Source of the DNA: Amycolatopsis sp. 2-15
Lineage (GTDB): Bacteria > Actinomycetota > Actinomycetes > Mycobacteriales > Pseudonocardiaceae
Length of the DNA: 64,000 bases
Reading direction: 5' to 3'
Assembly: GCF_030285625.1 (NCBI RefSeq)
Contig: NZ_CP127294.1
Coordinates: 6,108,001 to 6,172,000, forward strand
Shown: piece after piece, positions 25,101 to 32,795 of the stretch
Numbering within the stretch: the first letter of the stretch is position 1
Layout: every line of letters begins with the position of its first letter
Program-made: the position numbers and the translations under genes
The notes under the pieces: model-generated
The model's input: the letters and a program-made list of their open reading frames with translations, nothing else
The model's database searches: none
Told to the model about the DNA's origin: nothing

Positions 25101-27698
25101 CTCGTGTGGCGCTACGACTACGACGCCGCCGGCAACCTGGTCCGCGAGACCGACTTCAACGGCCGCACGCTCACCTACCGCTACGACGCGGCCGGCGATG
25201 TCGTCGCCCGTACCAACGGTGCAGGTGAGACCACCCAGCTGCAACGCGACGCGATGGGCCGCGTCGTGCGACGCACGACCGGCGGCGACGTCGCGACCTT
25301 CGCGTACGACGCCGCCGGCCGGCTCGTTGTCGCCCGCAACGCCGACGCCGAAGTCACCTTCGCCTACGACGCACTCGGGCGGGTGGTGACGGAAACCGTC
25401 GACGGTCGTCCGGTGCGCTCAGAGTACGACGCGCTGGGCCGCCGCGGGCTGCGGCGCACACCGTCCGGCGCCGAATCCCGCTTCGACTACGGTCCGGCGG
25501 GCACCGTGGCGGCGCTGCACGCCGGGAGCCGCACGATCCGGTTCGACCACGACCTGGCCGGCCGCGAGCGCGTCCGCCGCCTGGGTGCGGCGGAACTGCA
25601 CCAGAGCTGGGACTCCGGCGACCGCCTCACCGCGCAGAGCGTGAACACGGGCGCGCGGACGACGCAGCATCGCGAATACGGCTACCTCGCCGACGGCTAC
25701 CTCAGCTCGGTCGCCGATGCGCTGTCCGGCCCGCGGACGTTCGACGTCGACCGCACCGGCCGGGTCCGCTCCGTCGCCGGTCACGGCTGGCAGGAAAGCT
25801 ACGCCTACCACCCGTCCGGCGCCATCGCCCAGGCGCAGACTCCCAGCGCACCGTCCGCCGGTCCCCGGGAGTACCGCGGCACGCTCCTGGCGTCGGCAGG
25901 CGCGCTGCGCTTCGCCCACGACCCCGAAGGCCGCACCACGGTGCGCGCGACCGGGCCCGGCGGCCCGCAATGGCAGTTCCGGTGGAACGCCGAAAGCCGC
26001 CTGACCACGGTCGTCACCCCGAACGGCGAGCACTGGCGCTACCGCTACGACGCTCTCGGGCGCCGCGTCGCCAAGCAACGGCTCGCCGCCGACGGCCGGA
26101 TCACCGAACAGGTCCAGTTCGCCTGGGACGGTGCCACCCTCGCCGAACAGGTCCACAGTGGACCCGGCAGGCCGCAGATCGCGACCGTGTGGGAATTCTC
26201 GCCCGGCACCGGCCGTGCGCTCGCCCAGACCGAACGCGTCCTCGGCACCGCGGACGAGCGGTTCCACGCGATCGTCACCGACCTCGTCGGCGCGCCCAGC
26301 GAACTCGTCGACGAGCGCGGCGAGGTGGCCTGGCACCGCCAGGCCACGTTGTGGGGCAAGGTCCTCTCCGCCCCGGGCGGCGCGACGACCCCGCTGCGCT
26401 TCCCCGGCCAGTACCACGACGCGGAAACCGGGCTGCACTACAACGTCAACCGGTACTACGACCCGGAGACCGGACGGTACCTCTCGCACGACCCGCTCGG
26501 CCTCGATCCGGGCCCGGACTCCCAGGCGTACGTGCTCAACCCGACCGCGCTGGCCGACCCGCTGGGTTTGATGCCGAAGGCGACTCCGTGCGCCGCGGCG
26601 AAAAAGAAGGCCGCGCAGCAGAACCAGTCGCCGTACGGGAAGAAGCCCAACCCGCCGCGGGTCCAACCGGACGGCACCTACGGCAAGACGGCCGCGGAGG
26701 TGAAACGGCTGAACCACAAGTACTTCGACGACATCAGCAAGGACCCGTCCTGGCCCCACAGCAAGAAGCAGCTCTCCGGCGACCACACCCACCAGTCCGA
26801 ACACCCGATCGGCTACCACGCGCTCGCACCTGATTTCAAGCGTGGCGCGTCCGCCGACGCCAAGCGGATCGAGGACGACGCACCCGCCTACCAGGAGTCC
26901 TACCAGGCGCACCGGGACAACATCGGCACCGGTAACCGGGTCGAGCAGGACGGCTCGGGGCTCGACGCCAGGGGCTACCGCGAATCACTCGACAACGCGG
27001 TGAGCGGCGGGCGGCCGAGCGACGCGGTCCAGCTGAACCAGCTGACCTACGCCAACCAGCACATGAAACCGGTTCTCGAGAAAAACCCGAACTGGAAGAG
27101 TTACGACGACACTCCGGACGAACCGCGCTTCAACCAAAAGACTGAGCCGAACCCGGCCTATGTGGACAAGGGGACCACGCCGAACGAACCGAAGAGGCTG
27201 CCGGTGATGGAAAACGCGCCCGAAAGGGACAGCTTCCGGCCGACCGCGGGCACCACCCAGGGCAAGATCGCCGACGACTCCTACCACCGCATGGTCGACC
27301 ACATGCGGGACCGGCCGCTGGAATACAGCGACCGGCAAGGCGGCTTCGCTCACACCCCCGGCCCGGACAGGGCGGACGTCGCGGAAATGCACCTGGCGCG
27401 GGACACCGCGCGATCCGGGCAGTACCCGACCCGGGCCGAGGAGGACGCGGCCGTCGAACGGACCTTCGACCACCGGACCCCGGCGGACGAGGCCAGGGCG
27501 AAGCAGTACGACGACGCGCACGACGCGGCCGAAGCCAACCGGACCGATCGGCCGGCGCCCGGTCAGAAGGCGGAGGACTACGCAGCCCAGCGCCAGGAGG
27601 AAGCCATGGCCCAGCGGCTGGGTATCTCCCGGCAGGAGCTGCGCGACCGGCTCGAGCGTGCACGCGAGAACCAGGAGAACGCGATGGACGTCGACTGA
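22155..27698 (+). CDS. WXG100-RHS polymorphic toxin, probable type VII secretion substrate
   Basis: 1847 residues. N-terminal module (1-170): helical hairpin with SWTGSAADAYRARA, the WXG100-type turn near 117-135. Two hydrophobic helices follow at about 172-204 (ISQLIGHMISWALQVIA and LGIGLTWVIEEV). A disordered linker (about 275-440) contains 27-residue tandem repeats. Then DUF6531 (CGDPIDVATGWMMLTQTDL, about 473-) starts the RHS shell of many YDxxGR / T-D-x-x-G repeats to the core boundary GLHYNVNRYYDPETGRYLSH at about 1421-1440 and LADPLGL. The last roughly 370 residues form the variable tip, beginning AAKKKAAQQNQSPYGKKP and including SGDHTHQSEHPIGYH near 1541-1555. The tip matches no toxin family I know; the clustered His/Asp/Glu suggest a metal-dependent enzyme. 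Known for this class: export through ESX machinery, RHS cage release of the tip, killing of competitors. No immunity gene follows. Confidence 0.88.
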   Translation: MSNPLIAQTQDSTKAYSGISLLESANGLAEGIESGDWAATAMGAVGTGLEMLSVAMDPFGAALAAGVGWLLEHVGPLKEALNGLTGNADQIKAQSETLGNVSKELGAVASDLIDAVNADLQSWTGSAADAYRARAQDLSNSLQAAAKGCEGAAAGVQKGGEIVAAVRTLVRDIISQLIGHMISWALQVIATLGIGLTWVIEEVVENVAKTATQIAKLVTAVVKALKALAPMLKNTGELFADVGKGLKGIKGGKVAAPPKTKALSGTPEPPPVKSTGGAGGGGTKASGYEGTPKDYTPPPGSKGADSGGTKASGYEGNPKDYTPPAGKAGGADEGTTASGYSGGGSKDYTPPAGKAGGADEGTTASGYSGGGSKDYTPPAGKAGGADEGTKASGYTGGGSKDSAPPAGSKAGDDATHASGSPDGTGAAGEVPTSGGGSRGLPKDDSTGTSGTKSLKDSNADPHENSTPVKDRIDCGDPIDVATGWMMLTQTDLTVPGALPLEVSRTHLSSYRAGRFFGPTWASTVDQRIEAGDDGLHVALADGSIQTYPVPADDPVLPVAGPARSLSRFEGGYLVTDDDQAQSLFFTDNGSGVCPLAMIGDGDGNRIEVVRDEIGVPVAMVHSSGTSVLFDSTDGRITALRAQDGTVLAAYSYDARGRLIEIVDQAGTPTRFTYDADGRIIRWDDVNGRWYGYGFDSAGRVVRATGTDGYLDCAIEYDRERLVTTVTDSLGAVRRFHLDDRLDVIAETDPLGHTTTFRYDEHGRLLTRTDPLGRQTRWERDEAGRVTAVTAPDGTRSLTEYNELGRPSAAIGPDGATWRYEYDTRGKAAAIVDPLGARTTFGYDERGNLALITDALGGATHIESDPAGRPLTVVDEEGAVVRYTYDDLGRTTSVTDQVGAVTQYRWAGGDEPAEEIGPDGATWQWQDAAVGNTQDRSDPRGNRTRTEYAQFDLPVAEIGPDGQRIEYAYDTELRLVSMTNEQGLVWRYDYDAAGNLVRETDFNGRTLTYRYDAAGDVVARTNGAGETTQLQRDAMGRVVRRTTGGDVATFAYDAAGRLVVARNADAEVTFAYDALGRVVTETVDGRPVRSEYDALGRRGLRRTPSGAESRFDYGPAGTVAALHAGSRTIRFDHDLAGRERVRRLGAAELHQSWDSGDRLTAQSVNTGARTTQHREYGYLADGYLSSVADALSGPRTFDVDRTGRVRSVAGHGWQESYAYHPSGAIAQAQTPSAPSAGPREYRGTLLASAGALRFAHDPEGRTTVRATGPGGPQWQFRWNAESRLTTVVTPNGEHWRYRYDALGRRVAKQRLAADGRITEQVQFAWDGATLAEQVHSGPGRPQIATVWEFSPGTGRALAQTERVLGTADERFHAIVTDLVGAPSELVDERGEVAWHRQATLWGKVLSAPGGATTPLRFPGQYHDAETGLHYNVNRYYDPETGRYLSHDPLGLDPGPDSQAYVLNPTALADPLGLMPKATPCAAAKKKAAQQNQSPYGKKPNPPRVQPDGTYGKTAAEVKRLNHKYFDDISKDPSWPHSKKQLSGDHTHQSEHPIGYHALAPDFKRGASADAKRIEDDAPAYQESYQAHRDNIGTGNRVEQDGSGLDARGYRESLDNAVSGGRPSDAVQLNQLTYANQHMKPVLEKNPNWKSYDDTPDEPRFNQKTEPNPAYVDKGTTPNEPKRLPVMENAPERDSFRPTAGTTQGKIADDSYHRMVDHMRDRPLEYSDRQGGFAHTPGPDRADVAEMHLARDTARSGQYPTRAEEDAAVERTFDHRTPADEARAKQYDDAHDAAEANRTDRPAPGQKAEDYAAQRQEEAMAQRLGISRQELRDRLERARENQENAMDVD
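23109..23351 (+). repeat. 81-bp tandem repeat in the toxin linker
   Basis: Two identical 81-bp units (23109-23189, 23190-23270) and a diverged third (23271-23351); a shorter related unit precedes them from 23032. Each encodes 27 residues starting KDYTPPAGKAGGADEG. Perfect identity implies recent duplication. Confidence 0.9.
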
Positions 27699-27980
27699 CG
27701 CCACCCGGTAACCGGCACTCCCGCGCCGCGTTCCCGCTCACGCGGGACATGGTCGCAAGGAGTTCGGCGATCTCGGCCCGACCATCCACGTCGTGCACGC
27801 GAGGGAACGGCTCCGGGCCGAGATCCGGCAGCGCCATCGCGACGTGCCGGAGGCGGCGATCCTCGCGCTCGCCTCCGGCACGACTTGGATCTGCGCCCCG
27901 GCGGCGGAACTCCGGGGACGACGGCAAGATCGCGAAACACCACGGGCTGGCCGGACCCACCGCCCGTGGTGTCGGAAAAG
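27699..27980 (+). other. 282-bp segment after the toxin gene, possible coding remnant
   Basis: No intact gene. From 27793 one frame gives VHARERLRAEIRQRHRDVPE-AAILALASG with good codon usage for about 40 codons; after AAELRG the plausible text moves to another frame (DDGKIAKHHGLAGPTARGVG). This looks like a decayed gene fragment, at the place where an immunity gene or an alternative toxin tip would be expected. Assignment is speculative. Confidence 0.3.
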
Positions 27981-28018
27981 CGGGTCCGGCTGCGGGGCGT
28001 TCGTGGCAGCCGGACCCG
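27981..28018 (-). terminator. Intrinsic terminator of the nitroreductase gene
   Basis: Perfect 13-bp stem CGGGTCCGGCTGC / GCAGCCGGACCCG with a 12-nt loop. On the minus strand the stem is followed by CTTTTCC, so it best serves the minus-strand gene ending at 28043. Confidence 0.75.
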
Positions 28019-28042
28019 GTTGGTCCTGCAGGCTCGGCCCGA

Positions 28043-28675
28043 TTACCACTTGTCCCAGTGCGTGACCTCGTCCGGCGCGGGCCGCGACGCCGGGCGGAAG
28101 TCCGTGCCCTTCGTGTACGCCAGCGGGGTCAGCACGGCCTGCGCGACGGTCTCGTAGGGGATCCCGAGGAGGTCCGCGACCTCCCGTTCCCGGACCACGT
28201 GCATGGACGTCCACGCCGTGCCGAGACCGCGGGCGCGCGCGGCCAGCATGAAGCTCCAGGTGGCGGGCAGGACGTTGGACATGCCCGCCGTGGCGGACGC
28301 ACGGTCGGTGCCTTCGTTGCAGGCCAGCACGAGCACCGGCGCTTCGCCCATGTGCTCGCCCAGGTAGTCGGCCGAGGAGGCCACCCGGGACTGCACCCGG
28401 TCGCGTTCGGTCTCACCGGTGTTCTTGCCCGGGTAGCCGGGGGAGGCCTTGTAGCCGGCGTAGATGGCGCCGTAGATCTCGCCGATGGCGCGGCGCTTGG
28501 CTTCGTCACGCACGACCACGAAGCGGGCCGTGACGACGTTGGAGCCGGCCGGGGCCTGCAGAGCGAGGGTGACGCACTCGCGGATGAGGTCGTCGGGCAC
28601 GTCGCGGGTGAAGTCGAGGCGCTTGCGCACCGCGCGTGTGGTGGACAGCAGCTGGTCCGGCGAAAGTTCGAGCAT
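28043..28675 (-). CDS. Nitroreductase family protein
   Basis: 210 residues. FMN-binding nitroreductase landmarks: the N-terminal STTRAVRKRLDFTRDVP (Arg pair binding FMN), QAPAGSNVVTARFVVV, and the C-terminal GIPYETVAQAVLTPLAYTKG. The middle insert with YPGKNTGETERDRVQ is seen in actinobacterial members near TetR genes. It reduces nitro, quinone or enone substrates with NAD(P)H. Start ATG at 28675. It is 63 bp downstream of the TetR gene on the same strand and may share its transcript. Confidence 0.88.
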   Translation of the reverse strand: MLELSPDQLLSTTRAVRKRLDFTRDVPDDLIRECVTLALQAPAGSNVVTARFVVVRDEAKRRAIGEIYGAIYAGYKASPGYPGKNTGETERDRVQSRVASSADYLGEHMGEAPVLVLACNEGTDRASATAGMSNVLPATWSFMLAARARGLGTAWTSMHVVREREVADLLGIPYETVAQAVLTPLAYTKGTDFRPASRPAPDEVTHWDKW

Positions 28676-28738
28676 GCCGCGATCATAGGTCCGCGAGCCG
28701 GGGCGCGCGCCGGGCGAGACCGTGGCCACAGGCCCGGT

Positions 28739-29335
28739 TCAGTGTGCGCGCAGGCCTTCGATCAACAGGTCGGCGAAACGGTCCGCGAGCTCGTCCGTGG
28801 TGAGCGATCCGTCGGGGGAATACCAGACATACGCCCAATTCAGGATGCTCGTGAGCGCGATGCCGGCGATGCGCGGGTCGGCTTCGCGGAACTCGCCGGC
28901 CTCGATGCCTTGGGTGATGATGCTGCGCAGCCCCGTTTCCCAGCGGTCACGGCTGGCGATCACGGCTTGCTGGCGCGGTTCGCTGAGGTTGCGCCACTCG
29001 TGGAAGAAGACGGTGGCGAACTCCTTGTTCTCGCCGATGAGCTTGAGGTCGCGCGCGGCGACCTGGCGCAGCTGCTCGGTGGCGGTGCCGCCGGCGGCGA
29101 GGATTTCCTCCATGTCGCGCTCGGAGCGCTCCATGATGCTGTGCACGATCGCCTCGAGCAGGTCCTCTTTGCCCTGGATGTGCACGTAGAGGCTTCCGGC
29201 GTGCACGCCGACCTCCCGGCCGATGTCGCGCATCGAAGTCCCGTGGTAGCCCTTTCGGGCGAACAGGCTCGCGGCGATCTCGACGATGGGCGTGACGTAG
29301 TCGGTGGCTCGTTCGGACACCCGCCCATTAGACAC
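28739..29335 (-). CDS. TetR family transcriptional regulator
   Basis: About 198 residues from GTG 29335 (GTG 29320 is equally possible, giving 193). The N-terminal helix-turn-helix VEIAASLFARKGYHGTSMRD-IGREVGVHAGSLYVHIQGKEDLL is canonical; the C-terminal ligand domain has FATVFFHEWRNLSEP, seen in regulators of acyl-CoA and lipid pathways (KstR2/FadR-like group). It is divergent from the CoA ligase at 29443, with the inverted repeat at 29371-29386 between them, so it probably represses the catabolic operon and is released by an acyl-CoA intermediate. Confidence 0.9.
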   Translation of the reverse strand: MSNGRVSERATDYVTPIVEIAASLFARKGYHGTSMRDIGREVGVHAGSLYVHIQGKEDLLEAIVHSIMERSERDMEEILAAGGTATEQLRQVAARDLKLIGENKEFATVFFHEWRNLSEPRQQAVIASRDRWETGLRSIITQGIEAGEFREADPRIAGIALTSILNWAYVWYSPDGSLTTDELADRFADLLIEGLRAH

Positions 29336-29370
29336 TACGGCGAGTGACGAGTCGATGGGCAAACCGGGTG

Positions 29371-29386
29371 CAACAACTGTTTGTTG
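29371..29386. promoter_or_regulatory. TetR operator between divergent transcripts
   Basis: Perfect inverted repeat CAACAA-CTGT-TTGTTG, 36 bp before the TetR GTG and 57 bp before the CoA-ligase ATG. It sits where repression of both directions would occur. Confidence 0.75.
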
Positions 29387-29442
29387 ACCGATCGCGCCCG
29401 TACGGTTAGCGTCCGGAGGCGAGACTTGGAGGCAGCCCGCCG

Positions 29443-31059
29443 ATGCGCTACTACGAGATCGACCAGAGGACCACCGCGCACATCCTCGCCGACAAAGCCG
29501 CCCGTGTCGGCGACCGCCCGTTCCTGCACTGGGCGGGGCGCACCTTCACCTACCGCGACCTCGACGAGATGACCAACCGCTACGCCAACGGGTTCGCCGC
29601 GCTCGGCATCAGCCGGGGCGACCACGTGGCGATGATGATGCCCAACGGCCCGGAGTTCCTGTGGACGCTCTGGGGCCTGGGCAAGCTCGGCGCCGTGGCG
29701 GTGCCGCTCAACACCGCCGCCAAGGGCGAGCTGCTGCGGTACTTCCTCGACCAGTCCGACTCCACGGCCGTGTGCGTGGCCGGCGACCTGCTCGCGCGCG
29801 TCGCCGCCGTGCTGCCCGAGGTGCCGGCCGTACGCACGGTGCTGGGGCTCGGCTCCGACCCGGCGCAGCTGGCCGCGCTCGACGGGGTCACCACCCACGA
29901 CCTCGCAGACCTCGGCCAGGCCTCACCCGAGCCGCCGCAGCTGGTCGAACCCGTGCGCTGGAACGACCCGCACCTGATCCTCTACACCTCCGGCACCACG
30001 GGCCCGTCGAAGGGCGCGATCTGCCCGCAGGCGCAGGGCCACGCCGTGGGTCACCAAATGGCGTCGCTCAACTCCTACCGCCAGGACGACGTGCTCTACA
30101 CGTGCCTGCCGGTCTTCCACGGCAACGCGATCTGGTACACCGTCTACGCCGCGCTGTGGGCGGAAGCGTCGGTGGCGCTCTACCCGCATTTCTCGGCCAG
30201 CCGGTTCTGGTCGCAGATCCGCGAGTCGAAGGCGACGGTGTTCAACTGCCTCGGCGCGATGGCGAACATCATCTGGCAGCAGCCGCCCTCGGAGCGCGAC
30301 CGCGACCACCACGTGCGGATCTGCATGATGGTGCCGAATTCCCGCGAGCTGGCCCAGGGTTTCCTCGAGCGCTACGGCACGCGCGTGACGTCGGTGTACG
30401 CCATGACCGAGAACTGCGCGGTCACCGTGTTCAGCCCCGACGACTCGCCGGAGAAGGTGCCTTCGGCCGGCCGCGTGCGCCCGGACATGAGCGTGCAGAT
30501 CGTCGACGACGAGGGCCGCGCCGTGCCCACGGGTGAGGTCGGCGAGATCCGGCTGCGCCCCAACGAACCCGGCATGACCATGCTGGAGTACTACAAGATG
30601 CCCGAGGCCACCGTCGGCGCCACGCGCGACCTGTGGTTCCACACCGGCGACCGCGGCTGGCTGGACGAAGACGGGTACCTGTTCTTCTCCGACCGCAAGA
30701 AGGAAGCGATCCGCCGCCGCGGCGAGAACATCTCCGCCTACGAGGTGGAGACCATCGTCTGCAAGCACCCGGCGATCCTCGAGGCCGCCGCGGTGCCGGT
30801 GGCTTCGGAGCTGGGTGAGGACGACCTCATGGTGTACGTCGTGCTCGAAGAGGGCGCGAGCGCCACCTACGAGGAGATCATCGCGTTCTGCGACGAGCGC
30901 ATGCCGTACTTCATGGTGCCGCGCTACCTGGAGTTGATCGACGGCCTGCCGAAGACGCCGAGCGAGAAGATCGAGAAGTACAAGCTGAAGACCGCCGCCG
31001 CGGACCGCGTCGGCGAGCTGTGGGACCGGGAGGCGGCGGGCATTGTCATCAGGAAGTGA
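29443..31059 (+). CDS. Acyl-CoA synthetase (AMP-forming)
   Basis: 538 residues, normal for an ANL ligase. P-loop LYTSGTTGPSKGA, the A5 region YAMTENCAV, A7 WFHTGDRGWLDEDGYLFF, A8 DRKKEAIRRRGENIS and the catalytic Lys in PKTPSEKIEKYKL are all present. It activates a carboxylic acid as its CoA thioester and opens the catabolic operon. The substrate is not evident; it resembles crotonobetaine/carnitine-type and medium-chain ligases more than long-chain FadD. Its stop overlaps the next gene by 17 bp. Confidence 0.9.
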   Translation: MRYYEIDQRTTAHILADKAARVGDRPFLHWAGRTFTYRDLDEMTNRYANGFAALGISRGDHVAMMMPNGPEFLWTLWGLGKLGAVAVPLNTAAKGELLRYFLDQSDSTAVCVAGDLLARVAAVLPEVPAVRTVLGLGSDPAQLAALDGVTTHDLADLGQASPEPPQLVEPVRWNDPHLILYTSGTTGPSKGAICPQAQGHAVGHQMASLNSYRQDDVLYTCLPVFHGNAIWYTVYAALWAEASVALYPHFSASRFWSQIRESKATVFNCLGAMANIIWQQPPSERDRDHHVRICMMVPNSRELAQGFLERYGTRVTSVYAMTENCAVTVFSPDDSPEKVPSAGRVRPDMSVQIVDDEGRAVPTGEVGEIRLRPNEPGMTMLEYYKMPEATVGATRDLWFHTGDRGWLDEDGYLFFSDRKKEAIRRRGENISAYEVETIVCKHPAILEAAAVPVASELGEDDLMVYVVLEEGASATYEEIIAFCDERMPYFMVPRYLELIDGLPKTPSEKIEKYKLKTAAADRVGELWDREAAGIVIRK

Positions 31060-31825
31060 GGCCGTCGAGTTCAGTGTGGACGGTCCGGTGGGCCGGATCA
31101 CGATCGACCAGGAGGCCACGCGCAACGCGCTCAGCCCGGAGGTGATCGCCGGACTGGACAAGGCGATCACGGCCGCCGGTGACTGCTCGGTGGTCGTGGT
31201 GCGCGGGCGGGGCGGGACGTTGTCGGCCGGTGCGGAGCTGAAGTTCCTGCGTTCGGTGCTCGACGATCCGCCCGCGGTGCGCGAGTACATCACCGCCATC
31301 GGGGTGACGCTCGACCGGCTGGAAGCCGCGCCGTTCGTGTCCGTGTGCGTGATCGACGGCTACGCGGTGGCGGGCGGCTGCGAGATCATGCTGGCCTGCG
31401 ACCTCGCCGTGGTCAGCGAGACCGCGCAGATCGGTGACCGGCACCTCGAGTACGGGCTGCTGCCGGGCGCCGGCGGTTCGGTGCGTCTGACCCACGCCGT
31501 CGCCCCGGCGATCGCCCGCCGGCTGCTCTACACCGGCGAAATCGTCGACGGCGCCACCGCGGCGGGGTTCGGCCTCGTGAGCAGCGCGGTACCCGCGGCC
31601 GAGCTCGACGACGCCGTCGAGGTGCTCGTCGCGCGCCTGGCCCGGCACGCGCCCGACGCGTTGCGCGGCATGAAACGCCTGCACCGCAAGGCGCTCGCCG
31701 ACGAACCCGCCGCCGCGATCACCGCGGAGCGGGAGACGTTGCTCGCGCACCTGGCCGGACCCACCGCGAGGGAGGGGCTGGCCGCGTTCGCCGAGCGGAG
31801 AGCACCGCGGTTCGGCAGTCTCTGA
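31043..31825 (+). CDS. Enoyl-CoA hydratase/isomerase
   Basis: 260 residues from TTG 31043, which overlaps the ligase end and follows GGGAGGCGGCGG; no ATG or GTG gives a full N-terminus. Crotonase fold: oxyanion-hole residues in [10 protein letters not shown] and [15 protein letters not shown], and the Glu-containing segment [16 protein letters not shown]. Hydrates or isomerises an unsaturated acyl-CoA. The D-L-A-V-V-S-E stretch is normal for the family. Confidence 0.87.
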   Translation: MSSGSEAVEFSVDGPVGRITIDQEATRNALSPEVIAGLDKAITAAGDCSVVVVRGRGGTLSAGAELKFLRSVLDDPPAVREYITAIGVTLDRLEAAPFVSVCVIDGYAVAGGCEIMLACDLAVVSETAQIGDRHLEYGLLPGAGGSVRLTHAVAPAIARRLLYTGEIVDGATAAGFGLVSSAVPAAELDDAVEVLVARLARHAPDALRGMKRLHRKALADEPAAAITAERETLLAHLAGPTAREGLAAFAERRAPRFGSL

Positions 31826-31863
31826 TCAAGATCGCCGGTGGCCCGGCACGGAAAGGTAACCCC

Positions 31864-32352
31864 ATGAGCACAGACACCGATCGCCCGGTTTCGGGCCGGT
31901 GGTTCGAACAGCTGGAAGTCGGCACCGTGGTGCAGCACGCGACGCGGCGCACCGTGACCGAGACCGACAACGTGCTGTTCACGACCATGACGATGAACCC
32001 GGCGCCGATGCACCTCGACGCCGACTACGCCTCGCGCAGCGAGTTCGGCAAGCCGCTGGTGAACAGCATGTTCACGATCGCGCTGGTGGTCGGGCTCTCG
32101 GTGTATGAGCTCACGCTGGGCACGATCGTCGCGCAGCTCGGGATGTCCGACGTGGAGTTCCCGAAGCCGGTGTTCGCCGGCGACACGATCCGCGTGGAGA
32201 GCGAGGTCGTGGAGGCCCGGGCGTCGAAGTCGCGCCCGCGCGCCGGGATCGTCGTGTTCGAGCACCGCGCCTACAACCAGCGCGGCGAACTGGTGTGCCG
32301 GGCCAAGCGCACGGGCCTGATGCACCGCCGGCCGGAGGGGGATGCCGCGTGA
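31864..32352 (+). CDS. MaoC-like dehydratase (copy 1)
   Basis: 162 residues. Hot-dog hydratase pattern: [42 protein letters not shown] (the hydratase Asp/His region) and [20 protein letters not shown]. Resembles mesaconyl-CoA / methylmalyl-type hydratases found beside CitE-like lyases. Stop overlaps the next start by four bases (GTGA), so it may form a heterodimer with the next protein. Confidence 0.88.
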   Translation: MSTDTDRPVSGRWFEQLEVGTVVQHATRRTVTETDNVLFTTMTMNPAPMHLDADYASRSEFGKPLVNSMFTIALVVGLSVYELTLGTIVAQLGMSDVEFPKPVFAGDTIRVESEVVEARASKSRPRAGIVVFEHRAYNQRGELVCRAKRTGLMHRRPEGDAA

Positions 32353-32795
32353 TCACCGAGTACTTCGACCGGATCAAGGTGGGGGACACCCACGTCAGCC
32401 GGGCGCGCACGATCACCGAGACCGACATCGTGCAGTTCGCCATGTTCACCGGCGACTGGCACCCCGCGCACACCGACGCCGAGTACTTCGGGGCCGACCC
32501 GGTGTTCGGCGGGCGCGTGGCGCACGGCGCGTTGTCGCTGTCGGTCGCGCTGGGCCTGGTCACGTTCTGGCCCGAGGCGATGAAGGCGTTCTACGGCATC
32601 GACCGGCTGCGGTTCGTCACGCCGGTGCGCGTGGGCGACACGATCCACGTCGAGACCGAGGTCACCGAGCTGACCCCGCGCGACGACGGCCGGGGCGTGG
32701 TGACCTCGGCGTTCCGGATCCTCAACCAGCGGGGCGAAACCGTGCTCGCGGCATCGCTGAAGACCCTGGTGGTCACGGAGGAGGCGGCGCGATGA
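32349..32795 (+). CDS. MaoC-like dehydratase (copy 2)
   Basis: 148 residues. [20 protein letters not shown] carries the catalytic Asp and His of (R)-specific hydratases, followed by [16 protein letters not shown]. With the preceding gene it forms a pair like those in actinobacterial heterodimeric or two-step hydratases. The GTG start is enclosed in the preceding stop; the next gene starts four bases before this one ends. Confidence 0.88.
   Translation: MITEYFDRIKVGDTHVSRARTITETDIVQFAMFTGDWHPAHTDAEYFGADPVFGGRVAHGALSLSVALGLVTFWPEAMKAFYGIDRLRFVTPVRVGDTIHVETEVTELTPRDDGRGVVTSAFRILNQRGETVLAASLKTLVVTEEAAR

Noticed and set aside
28043..28675. Nitroreductase as immunity factor of the RHS toxin
   Set aside because: Opposite strand, own terminator, and a standard FMN enzyme sequence.
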